Below are positions 1-5,947 of a DNA stretch of 6,061 nt, in pieces (the first letter of the stretch is position 1; each line of letters starts with the position of its first letter). Location of the stretch: the NCBI GenBank assembly GCA_964599915.1, contig CAZRHR010000107.1, forward strand, positions 1 to 6,061, read 5' to 3'. Source of the DNA: CAZRHR01 sp964599915. Its GTDB lineage: Bacteria; Bacteroidota; Bacteroidia; CAIKAF01. A program made the position numbers and the translations under genes. Under the pieces are notes generated by a model that was given only the letters and a program-made list of their open reading frames with translations, was not told where the DNA came from and made no database searches.

Positions 1-55
1 TGAAGAAGAAAACTGGCCATGCCCAAATGGGGAATGCCATAGCCTAAGCCATCGC
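1..55 (-). repeat. Exact 55-bp copy of an internal piece of the S8 protease gene
   Basis: These bases are identical, with no mismatch, to 4566-4620 and lie in the same orientation. Read on the minus strand they encode residues 443-461 of the protease, including its GYGIP motif. Identity stops abruptly at base 55, where the T-tract of the terminator begins. The fragment has no start or stop of its own and is not a gene. It is either a k-mer-length overlap left by a de Bruijn assembler (55 is a common k) or the edge of a real duplication. The repeat is seen directly; its cause is inferred. Confidence 0.95.
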
Positions 56-81
56 AAAAAAAGCCCCCTTTGGAAGGGGGC
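56..81 (-). terminator. Intrinsic terminator after the T9SS cargo gene
   Basis: On the minus strand the sequence reads GCCCCCTT, loop CCA, AAGGGGGC, then seven T. This is a perfect 8-bp GC-rich stem with a 3-nt loop and an uninterrupted T-tract, the classic rho-independent form. It starts about 56 nt after the stop codon of the gene at 138-1577 and should end that transcript, probably together with the upstream FGE-fold gene. The plus strand has no T-run after the stem, so it works in one direction. The T-tract abuts the 55-bp duplicated fragment. Confidence 0.93.
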
Positions 82-137
82 CTGAATCTACCTCGCCAGA
101 ACCCAAACATGGCTCGGTAGAAACACTTGGGTAGGTT

Positions 138-1577
138 TTAGTAGGTGGAAGAAACCACCAACCGCATGGCAGGCCAGGTGATGGTCGGGTGCACCATCTG
201 AACAAAATAAATCCCTGAGGGCACTTCACCCAAAGCAAAAGAAAACATCTGGCTTCCTTCTTTCCATTGGATAGGAAGAGACGCCCAAACCCGACCCTGT
301 ACGTCGGTGAGTTTCATCTCTCCTACCCCACCCGATGGAATACCGGCACATTGCACAAATACTTCCTCTTGGGCAGGATTAGGAAACAGCCGCAGGTCTT
401 GCGCTTGGTTTCCTTCGCAGCCAATGGCCACCGGGGCAAAAGACGTGGTGGTGCCATCTACATCTTCCTGAGACAAGCGATAATATACGGTGCCCTCTGG
501 CCTAACGGGGTCGGACCATTGATAAGAAAGCGGTTGATTGCTATTTCCTGCACCCGGCAGGGTGGTCACCGATTCCCAATGGAGCAAATCTGCGGAGCGA
601 TGCAGGTGAAAAAAGGCGTTGTTGATTTCTGCCTGGGTGGTCCAACCAAGTTGAATTTTGCCCGCGGCACAAAGCGCCGAAAAAGACGTGAGGGAGATGG
701 GCAGCGGACTCACAGGATCATCCCCAATGGCAAAGGGCGAGAACGACCCTTGGTATTGAGGCACCGTAAAAAACTTGTCTGTAGTTCCTATTAAAGTTGG
801 TGCGCCCATGGCCGTAGGAATTTCCCAAACAGAACCATTGTGATGGTTCAGCACATAATCTGCCATGCCGGCTACTTCTTGGCTGGCATTCCATTGGAAG
901 GTAAAATCCACCCCTTGGCCTGCGGCGGCGGAGGCATTGCCTTTGGTGATGTCCCAAGTTACTTTCACGTGTGGGGTTTGGATGCGCGCACCGGATTGCC
1001 CATTGACATACACGGTGTCCATGACCCGGACTCCGAACAGGTCTGTGGTGCCAGTTTGGTTGGTGATGGTAACCGGATTGTAATGCAGGTTGCCCACGGG
1101 GAAAGTAAAGGAGGCACCGGAAGCGAGGGCGGGTTGAATGAGGCGACCGGAGCCGGTGGTTTGGAAGTAATGCGCCGTATCTGAGCGGAATACGGTATCA
1201 GCGAGGCTAAGTTGGTAAGGGCCGAGGATCACTTTTTTTCTTGCACTGTTGAAATACAAGGCTCCAATGGAGCGATTTTGGTCCAAAGTCGGTTGAAAAC
1301 CATTTCCGTTGGGTTCAATAACAACGATATCTCCTGTGGATGCAGGAACGCCATCTACCCAGTTGGCCGCTGTAGCCCAATCGGTTTCAGTGCCGGAAGC
1401 CCCTCCACGCCAAATGAACACAGATTGCCCATTTTGAGTGGATAGAGGGCTGGAGGAACGGGCTGCGCCGTCGCCGCTGCCGCCCGAAAATTGAGCATGG
1501 GCGCATTGGCAGATGAATAATCCAACCGCGAGCCATGTGGTTTTAAGTGTATTGTTCTTTTTGTTCAATTTAAGCAT
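138..1577 (-). CDS. Secreted T9SS type A sorting domain-containing protein, 479 aa
   Basis: This is a complete exported cargo protein of the Bacteroidota type IX secretion system; its molecular function is not recognised. Residues 1-28 form a signal peptide (KKNN, hydrophobic LAVGLFICQC, likely cut after AHA). The mature start has a QFSGGSGDG motif common in secreted Bacteroidota proteins. Residues about 54-130 hold a tryptophan-rich beta module (FIWRGG, TDWATAANWVDGVP, GDIVVIEP) of the kind found in surface proteins. Residues 292-385 resemble the fibronectin III-like module that often precedes the sorting domain (LPISLTSFSA, YYRLSQEDVDG). Residues about 396-479 are the type A sorting domain, with LFPNP, LTDVQGRV and SGIYFVQM. 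No catalytic motif is seen, so an adhesin or structural surface protein is possible. An in-frame ATG 10 bp upstream does not exist, because the neighbouring ATG runs straight into TAA. It lies 55 bp after the FGE-fold gene with no terminator between, so co-transcription is likely. Confidence 0.93.
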   Translation of the reverse strand: MLKLNKKNNTLKTTWLAVGLFICQCAHAQFSGGSGDGAARSSSPLSTQNGQSVFIWRGGASGTETDWATAANWVDGVPASTGDIVVIEPNGNGFQPTLDQNRSIGALYFNSARKKVILGPYQLSLADTVFRSDTAHYFQTTGSGRLIQPALASGASFTFPVGNLHYNPVTITNQTGTTDLFGVRVMDTVYVNGQSGARIQTPHVKVTWDITKGNASAAAGQGVDFTFQWNASQEVAGMADYVLNHHNGSVWEIPTAMGAPTLIGTTDKFFTVPQYQGSFSPFAIGDDPVSPLPISLTSFSALCAAGKIQLGWTTQAEINNAFFHLHRSADLLHWESVTTLPGAGNSNQPLSYQWSDPVRPEGTVYYRLSQEDVDGTTTSFAPVAIGCEGNQAQDLRLFPNPAQEEVFVQCAGIPSGGVGEMKLTDVQGRVWASLPIQWKEGSQMFSFALGEVPSGIYFVQMVHPTITWPAMRLVVSSTY

Positions 1578-1593
1578 TTTAATGCATTTTAAT
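1574..1593. repeat. Tandem 10-bp duplication over the start codon
   Basis: The 10-mer gcattttaat occurs twice back to back (1574-1583 and 1584-1593). On the minus strand this gives two ATGs 10 bp apart, which are out of frame with each other. The upstream ATG reads ATG-CAT-TAA, a two-codon ORF that ends just before the real start at 1577. It could be chance in an AT-rich leader or could affect initiation. The surrounding leader is A-rich with no Shine-Dalgarno sequence, as is usual in Bacteroidota. Confidence 0.6.
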
Positions 1594-1632
1594 ATCGATT
1601 TAAACCCTCAATTTATATCAACATAGATCCGG

Positions 1633-3408
1633 CTACGGGAACAACCGCACCCCCCGAAACCCGCCCTGAGGAATTCGGTTGGTTTGTGGGTTGGTAGCAC
1701 CGTAGTTATAGGCATTAGGAGCACGATTGGAAACGCGCGCTTGGGTAGTAGTATTTACCCAAGAGCCGCCTCTAGCGCCAGACCCCGCGGCTCCTGTTAC
1801 CTCGCCTCCGCTTATGCCAGGCCAATTGCTTTGGTTCGCATGGCCTTTAGCACTTAACACCCCATTCCCGTTTAGGCCGGTAAAATTCCTGCCATCTAGA
1901 TTTCCTATCGTTACACAGCGCTCAAATACGTTGCCGCTCAGCTCCATAATGCCGTAGTAGCTGCCACCAGATTGGAAACGTGTAGTATCCCCCCCACTTG
2001 CAAAACACCCCGCCCGCACGGGGCCATTTGACGCATTGTCGACCCTACAATTTGCATTTCCTCCGGCAATGTAAATAGGGTTATACGTTTCGTTTTGGGT
2101 TCCTGAATTGAGTAAATGATTGGCAGTTCTATGGGTCGTTGTTCCCCATGCATATTCATACTCTAAGGGAGCTTGGCCGCCCCGGCAGGCCTTTTCAAAC
2201 TCCAGTTCTGTCATGGGGCGCAAGCCCGCCCAATCTGCATAGGCAGCTCCGTCCATCCAACTTAAAAAGTTACACGCAATCCACTCCCCGTCGTCCGTTT
2301 CATTGTAATTCCCATCTCCATCTAAGTTGCAAGCATACACCGCCGGAGTGAAACTGGCTGCTAACCCCGGGGTTTGTATGTCAATTCCATTGCGGTATGT
2401 ATTGCTCAGCGCTGCTGTTCCTGCAATGCCAGTAACACTTGCAGCTCTTGAAGTCTGTTGGGTATAGGTAAGCGTATTTAAAAAATCCCGGTAATCGCCC
2501 TGGCTCATTTCGTATTTCATGCAGTAAAACCCATTATAGCCATTGGGCCAGGAAGCGTTTGGGGCGGTTTGGTTTGTGGGGTAGCCGCCAGCGGCTTCTC
2601 CCAAATTGCCAACTCCAGAAGGCACTGTGTTGGCAGTTGCCGTATTTATTGTAGTTAATTTAAAATGGGCAAACGTGGTAAGGTTATTCCCGTCGCCTGC
2701 AGCGAATTCCCCTTGCGGCACCCAAACCATTTCAATGGCAAAAACTTGAATCTGTACTACTGCATCGTCGCCAACTCCTTGGCTTCCGTACTCCCAGCGC
2801 AGCTGCACATCGTTTAGGCTAAAGGCACCTTTTCCGTTGGCCGATCTGTAAATGAAGGCACCTACTCCGTCGCTGGGCACATCGATGGTACTTCCGGCCG
2901 GGGCGGTGTGGTTGGCCTGGGTGGTATTTAAACTGGCGTGCTCCCAAATGCGGCGGCACGCAATGGTCGCATTGTTCAGGGCAACCGTTGGCGTGTCACT
3001 GACCTCAAAGGTGGTGGCACTGCTGATGCTGCTGATTACGGTGTTAGCGGCAAAGGTGCCCGTGCCGGAATTTATAAATACAGGCATGCCTGCCCGCAGA
3101 TTGACGGTACTGCTTACCGTAACTGTAGTACCGCTGCTGCTGACACCTGTAAGGACGGGGTCGCTTGCGCCCACCATAAACTTCACGAACACCCAGGCGG
3201 CATCCCAGTTGCTGGGTCCATTGCTGACCTTCCAGCTGTTTTCCCAGCTTAGGTCAAATTCCACCATGGTGTAATTGGCGGCATGGTTTACCCCAGCCGA
3301 GGTGTTTTGGCCGGTGATGGTGGTGTTACTTACCGAAATATTATTGGCAAATACCATGGTTCCAAAGATCCAAAGCAATAAACCAAGGGTTAATTTAAAT
3401 TTTTTCAC
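1633..3408 (-). CDS. Secreted SUMF1/FGE-fold (formylglycine-generating enzyme family) protein, 591 aa
   Basis: GTG at 3408 is chosen because it gives a standard signal peptide (VKKFKLTLGLLLWIFGTMVFA, cut before NNIS). The frame stays open to 3768, but that stretch crosses poly-C, repeats and an N gap and gives implausible protein; ATG at 3471 is a weaker alternative. Residues 24-80 and 151-225 form an N-terminal beta domain (VEFDLSWENSW, NWDAAWVFVKF, then WEHASL and DVQLRWEYGSQGVGDDA), interrupted by a repeat-like insert at about 84-149. Residues 226-591 are the FGE-sulfatase domain: IEMVWVPQGEF, FYCMKYEMSQGDYRDF, LSWMDGAAYADWAGLRPMTELEFEKACRG, YAWG, GIMELSGNVFE, ARGGSW and GGFRGVRLFP. In human FGE, two cysteines (CHRSYC) after GGSYM bind copper. 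Here the matching stretch is GGSWVNTTTQARVSNR, with none, so formylglycine formation is unlikely; a binding or scaffold role is possible. Unlike both neighbours it has no T9SS sorting domain. It probably shares a transcript with the gene 55 bp downstream. Confidence 0.88.
   Translation of the reverse strand: MKKFKLTLGLLLWIFGTMVFANNISVSNTTITGQNTSAGVNHAANYTMVEFDLSWENSWKVSNGPSNWDAAWVFVKFMVGASDPVLTGVSSSGTTVTVSSTVNLRAGMPVFINSGTGTFAANTVISSISSATTFEVSDTPTVALNNATIACRRIWEHASLNTTQANHTAPAGSTIDVPSDGVGAFIYRSANGKGAFSLNDVQLRWEYGSQGVGDDAVVQIQVFAIEMVWVPQGEFAAGDGNNLTTFAHFKLTTINTATANTVPSGVGNLGEAAGGYPTNQTAPNASWPNGYNGFYCMKYEMSQGDYRDFLNTLTYTQQTSRAASVTGIAGTAALSNTYRNGIDIQTPGLAASFTPAVYACNLDGDGNYNETDDGEWIACNFLSWMDGAAYADWAGLRPMTELEFEKACRGGQAPLEYEYAWGTTTHRTANHLLNSGTQNETYNPIYIAGGNANCRVDNASNGPVRAGCFASGGDTTRFQSGGSYYGIMELSGNVFERCVTIGNLDGRNFTGLNGNGVLSAKGHANQSNWPGISGGEVTGAAGSGARGGSWVNTTTQARVSNRAPNAYNYGATNPQTNRIPQGGFRGVRLFP
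2962..3159 (-). other. Low-complexity beta-repeat insert inside the FGE-fold protein's N-terminal domain
   Basis: Residues about 84-149 are rich in Ser, Thr, Val and Gly (VLTGVSSSGTTVTVSS, NLRAGMPVFI, GTGTFAANTVISSISS, ATTFEVSDTPTVALNNATI). This pattern is typical of repeat units in phage tail proteins and bacterial adhesins ('GTTVTVSST...GM.V....GTGTFA.NT.ISSI.SATTF.VS..PT'). It falls between WVFVKFMVGASDP and ACRRIWEHASL, which in related proteins as I recall them are nearly contiguous. The insert preserves the frame. The boundaries are approximate, and the family comparison is from memory, not from an alignment. Confidence 0.55.
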
Positions 3409-3521
3409 GGTTTTTTGGGTTTCAGAAATGATAGAAAACAGGAAAAGCCCCAACCCCAAAGGGCGGAGCATACACGAAATTGAAAAAAGGCTATATTCGC
3501 CTATTTCACAGCTATTTACAT

Positions 3522-3538
3522 GGGGGGGGGGGGGGGGG
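3522..3538. repeat. 17-base G homopolymer
   Basis: An uninterrupted run of 17 G on the plus strand (C on the minus strand) lies 114 bp upstream of the chosen GTG start of the FGE-fold gene and 2 bp from the first 31-bp repeat. Tracts of this length slip during replication and PCR, so the length is unreliable. It may be a variable leader element or a sequencing artefact near the scaffold gap. Confidence 0.8.
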
Positions 3539-3540
3539 CA

Positions 3541-3571
3541 AACAGGCGATTTCCGTGACCTGAAGACAACA
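3541..3571. repeat. 31-bp direct repeat, copy A
   Basis: This copy matches 3643-3673 at 30 of 31 positions (a/t difference at 3566 against 3668). The core includes aacaggcgatttccgtgacc followed by tgaag. Both copies have a long G/C homopolymer on their left side, so the repeating unit may be the 31-mer plus tract. Read on the minus strand in the frame of the FGE-fold gene, both encode FRSRKSPV, but nothing shows that this is translated. Confidence 0.85.
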
Positions 3572-3578
3572 TAAAAAA

Positions 3579-3588
3579 NNNNNNNNNN
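3579..3588. other. 10-N assembly gap
   Basis: Ten undetermined bases separate the two 31-bp repeats. A fixed run of ten N is typical of scaffold joining, so the true distance is unknown and any reading frame across it is arbitrary. The CA-rich and C-rich bases to the right (3589-3616) may also be poorly called. Confidence 0.95.
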
Positions 3589-3606
3589 CACACAACTCCC
3601 CACACA

Positions 3607-3641
3607 CCCCCCCCCCTCTCCGGGGGGGGGGGGCGCCCCCC
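3607..3641. repeat. C10/G12 hairpin followed by a C-run
   Basis: Ten C (3607-3616), TCTCC, twelve G (3622-3633), then CGCCCCCC (3634-3641). The first two runs can form a 10-bp all-GC stem with a 5-nt loop, and the last run can compete for the same G bases. The G-runs could also form quadruplex structures on either strand. Such structure would explain the neighbouring assembly gap. It is equally typical of poly-G read artefacts at contig ends. Confidence 0.6.
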
Positions 3642-3642
3642 T

Positions 3643-3673
3643 AACAGGCGATTTCCGTGACCTGAAGTCAACA
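3643..3673. repeat. 31-bp direct repeat, copy B
   Basis: This is the second copy of the 31-mer at 3541-3571, 102 bp away, with one mismatch. It lies immediately to the right of the C/G hairpin. Two copies in the same orientation on either side of the gap suggest a dispersed or tandem repeat family that confused the assembler, though only these two are visible here. Confidence 0.85.
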
Positions 3674-3688
3674 GAAACAACCTGATTA

Positions 3689-3731
3689 CGCTGGTTAGCG
3701 GACAATGTCCTAAAGGGGGACAGGTCCCTTT
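3689..3731. repeat. Cluster of three short inverted repeats
   Basis: Three palindromic units follow one another: CGCTGGTTAGCG (3689-3700, 4-bp stem, 4-nt loop), GGACAATGTCC (3700-3710, 5-bp arms around one base) and GGGACAGGTCCC (3717-3728, 5-bp arms around two bases). The last two share the GGACA start and are spaced 18 bp, about two helical turns. They could be operator half-sites upstream of the FGE-fold gene, or the end of a decayed REP-like or insertion element. No protein partner or transposase is visible. Confidence 0.45.
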
Positions 3732-3765
3732 GAATGGCTAAATACATCTTCTTCCTTTTCGGATG

Positions 3766-3773
3766 CAAAACTA
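3766..3773 (-). promoter_or_regulatory. Possible Bacteroidota -7 promoter element
   Basis: The minus strand reads TAGTTTTG, matching the Bacteroidota -7 consensus TAnnTTTG exactly. It sits at the edge of the AT-rich intergenic region and points toward the FGE-fold gene. No good TTTG -33 element is seen at the usual spacing. Transcription from here would give a leader of about 350 nt carrying the inverted repeats, 31-bp repeats and poly-C tracts. A single 8-base match is weak evidence. Confidence 0.3.
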
Positions 3774-3822
3774 CACCAAAAAGACATTTAAATTTTACTA
3801 AAAGACAATTGATAATAACAAA

Positions 3823-3889
3823 ATAAGAAATTTTTAAAACAAGGAAAACTTATAAACTATTTTTAAATATTCATGATTAAATTTCTTAT
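3823..3889. repeat. 11-bp inverted repeat in the AT-rich region
   Basis: ATAAGAAATTT (3823-3833) is the exact reverse complement of AAATTTCTTAT (3879-3889), with a 45-bp spacer. In sequence this AT-rich such a match may be chance. No T-tract or gene boundary supports a terminator role. Confidence 0.35.
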
Positions 3890-3893
3890 AGTA

Positions 3894-3927
3894 TTGATTT
3901 TCTATATTTTAAAAATATTAAAATCAA
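3894..3927. repeat. 34-bp AT-rich hairpin
   Basis: TTGATTTT (3894-3901) pairs exactly with AAAATCAA (3920-3927), and the inner TATATTTT and AAAAATATT extend the pairing with one offset base. It has no GC-rich stem or following T-run, so it is a poor terminator. It could be a protein-binding or bent-DNA site, or simply a product of base composition. Confidence 0.35.
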
Positions 3928-4285
3928 ACTTTAACAATTTTCACTCAACACTTTTTTGAATAACCTTCATATCCTTGAAAGGAAAATATTCCCCAAAACT
4001 GCCCTCACTATGCATATTGTAAATTATTTTTTTACACTATATTTCAAATGCCCACCTTAAATTCTTCAAAAAACCATGGACAAAAGGGGGAAATAGGACT
4101 ATATAAACGTGAACTACGCGGGTCCTAAAAATCGATTTACTCAATTAACTCTTTTTAACAAATACGCGCTGAAAAATAGAAGCCAAAACTGCTTTCACCT
4201 AAAAAACAGCTAAAAAAAGACCTCCAATCTTCTCTTTTCCCCGCCCCCTCAAGTCGGAAAAACATCCATAAATGGAAAAAAAAGA

Positions 4286-5947
4286 CTACTCCGGCAACCC
4301 CAACCACTTCATCCTCCGTTGCACACCCGGACCTTGAAACAACCATTCCAACACGCCTTTGGCCTGGGAAGGAAGGGTCAATGGCTTCACATACAGCCCG
4401 CGACTCTGAAACGCCCAGGTCCATTCCATGATTCGCTGCCCCTGGGTATTGAAAACCGTTAATACATAATCGCCGGGGCTAGGCACAAAAAACTCGGCTT
4501 TTACTTCCGGGGTTTTACCGGGATTGGGATACAACATAAACAAAGCGGAATCAGCCGCCGTTGCCTGAAGAAGAAAACTGGCCATGCCCAAATGGGGAAT
4601 GCCATAGCCTAAGCCATCGCCGGGCTGGGTGAAATGGTCGGCGCTGCCTCGAACCGCTTGCAAAATGGTTTGGGGCGAACGATCTGGAAAGGCCTGACGT
4701 AACAAGGCCACCGCCGCCGCCACAATGGGTGCGGAGAAGGACGTGCCATTGGCTGTAGTCACCGCGCCTTGGACGCCCACCAAAACAGTCTGCCGTCCCA
4801 TGGCGGCCACATCGGGCTTCACGCGGTTGTCGGCAGAAGGTCCAAAGGAACTAAAACTGGCTTTTTGCCGCTCGGCATCCACTGCGCCTATGGCTAAAAT
4901 GGAATCGGCATCGGCCGGAACACCTATATACCGCCAAGATTGACTTCCGGAGTTTCCGGCAGAATTGATTACCATGAGGCCTTTTCTGGCCGCCCACACG
5001 GCGCCGAGGGTGGCGGTGGCGGTGCGTCCGTCCAAGGTTCCATAAACATGGCTGTCCTCCGCCTGGTCAAATGTGGTGTATCCTAAAGAGGAATTCAGCA
5101 CATCCGCGCCTACACTATCGGCATATTCTGCACCCATGACCCAATAAAATTCTTCTGAAATGGTTTCATTAGGGGCATTTTCGGTGCGTAACAAGACATA
5201 ACTGGCGGCGGGTGCCAGGCCCACATAGGCATTAGGCAGGTAGCCGGCCATGGCGGAAAACACTAGGGCTCCATGGCTGTTGTCCTCATATACGCCGGGT
5301 TCTCCGGCCACAAAATCCCATGTGTTCAATACACGTCCATCGGCAAACAAATGCTGAAAAGCGGGGTTTACGTCGGCTTTCTGAAATCCGGCATCTAAAA
5401 TGGCCACGATCACATTCCGCCCGTTCCAGCCTTTGCCATGGAGGTAATCGCCACCAATCATTTCATTTTGGACATTGGCCTGGAAAAAATCGCCTTGGTA
5501 AGGGGGCAGCGACAGGGTTCCGCAACAGGGATGTCCGGGACTGGCAGGCAAACCTTTCCAAATGGCGGGACCTTGGTAAATGCTTCGCCAATTTTCTACA
5601 AAAGAAAAGGCGGGTAATTGGGCTATGGGCGTGTTGGAACCAAGAATGGCCACATTGAGCCATTTGGATGAACCTACATACCAGGCGCCGGGCAGGCTAT
5701 CCAAGATTTGCTTTACATACGCCCGATGCACCGGCAAATCGGTTTCATGCTGGGAAATGGCAAATTTGGCGCGTCTTTCCAGCGCCCGCTCGCTGAGAAA
5801 CTGCTGGGGCTGCTGCAAAGAATATGAGGCTTGGGCACCCCCTTTGTCCTTGAAAAAAAAAGCATACCGGTACTCGGTGTCTTGTGCCTTTAATCCAAAG
5901 GTGAAAAGACTACAACTGATAATCCACCAATACTTTTTGAACCACAT
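4286..5947 (-). CDS. Secreted S8 family (subtilisin-like) serine protease with T9SS sorting domain, 553 aa
   Basis: A complete secreted endopeptidase. Residues 1-22 form a signal peptide (MWFKKYWWIISCSLFTFGLKAQ). Residues about 25-125 form the propeptide region of Bacteroidota subtilases, with FLSERALERRAKFAI and SKWLN. The catalytic domain spans about 160-460 with the full triad: Asp185 in ILDAG, His225 in NSHG and Ser403 in NGTSFSAP, plus oxyanion Asn332 in SAGNSG. GYGIPHLGMA at 447-456 ends the fold. Residues about 470-553 are a T9SS type A sorting domain (LYPNP, YVLTVFNTQGQRI), so the enzyme should cross the outer membrane and be surface-anchored or released. The ATG overlaps the upstream reading frame by 38 bp but is the only start that keeps the signal peptide, and the overlap suggests translational coupling. 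Codons 443-461 are exactly duplicated at 1-55. Substrate specificity cannot be told from the sequence. Confidence 0.95.
   Translation of the reverse strand: MWFKKYWWIISCSLFTFGLKAQDTEYRYAFFFKDKGGAQASYSLQQPQQFLSERALERRAKFAISQHETDLPVHRAYVKQILDSLPGAWYVGSSKWLNVAILGSNTPIAQLPAFSFVENWRSIYQGPAIWKGLPASPGHPCCGTLSLPPYQGDFFQANVQNEMIGGDYLHGKGWNGRNVIVAILDAGFQKADVNPAFQHLFADGRVLNTWDFVAGEPGVYEDNSHGALVFSAMAGYLPNAYVGLAPAASYVLLRTENAPNETISEEFYWVMGAEYADSVGADVLNSSLGYTTFDQAEDSHVYGTLDGRTATATLGAVWAARKGLMVINSAGNSGSQSWRYIGVPADADSILAIGAVDAERQKASFSSFGPSADNRVKPDVAAMGRQTVLVGVQGAVTTANGTSFSAPIVAAAVALLRQAFPDRSPQTILQAVRGSADHFTQPGDGLGYGIPHLGMASFLLQATAADSALFMLYPNPGKTPEVKAEFFVPSPGDYVLTVFNTQGQRIMEWTWAFQSRGLYVKPLTLPSQAKGVLEWLFQGPGVQRRMKWLGLPE
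4566..4620 (-). repeat. In-gene copy of the 55-bp direct repeat
   Basis: This is the intact copy of the sequence at 1-55. Here it lies in frame inside the protease gene (residues 443-461), with normal coding sequence on both sides, so this copy is taken as the original. The distance between copies is 4565 bp. Confidence 0.95.

Larger units (their letters stand above)
3774..4285. other. AT-rich intergenic region, no gene seen
   Basis: About 510 bp between the protease stop and the candidate promoter of the FGE-fold gene. By eye it is much richer in A and T than the genes on either side, especially 3780-4060. No reading frame here looks like protein, and I see no tRNA or small-RNA signature. 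It should hold the end of the protease transcript and the upstream promoter region of the FGE-fold gene. No strong protease terminator is visible; TAGGAC/GTCCTA arms (4094-4099 and 4122-4127) followed by TTT on the minus strand are a weak candidate. Confidence 0.7.

Noticed and set aside
267..794. Plus-strand open frame of 175 codons
   Set aside because: It lies antisense within the T9SS cargo gene, is rich in Arg/Lys/Gly with no domain or signal peptide, and is explained by that gene's codon composition.
3541..3673. CRISPR-like repeat pair
   Set aside because: There are only two copies, the 71-bp spacer is made of homopolymer and gap, and no cas genes are present.
3522..3731. Complete insertion sequence or MITE
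   Set aside because: No transposase, no matching terminal inverted repeats at both ends and no target-site duplication could be seen.
3409..3768. N-terminal extension of the FGE-fold gene to a TTG at 3768 (711 aa in total)
   Set aside because: It crosses an N gap of arbitrary length, poly-C tracts and repeats, gives proline/glycine runs, and puts the signal peptide in the middle of the protein. GTG at 3408 gives a normal signal peptide.
4265..4276. TCCATAAATGGA palindrome as the protease terminator
   Set aside because: The stem is only 4-5 AT-rich pairs with a minimal loop; the following T-run alone is not enough.
4155..4424. Minus-strand open frame of 89 codons
   Set aside because: It overlaps the protease 3' end in another frame and reads into AT-rich spacer; it has a low-complexity Phe-rich tail and no start support.
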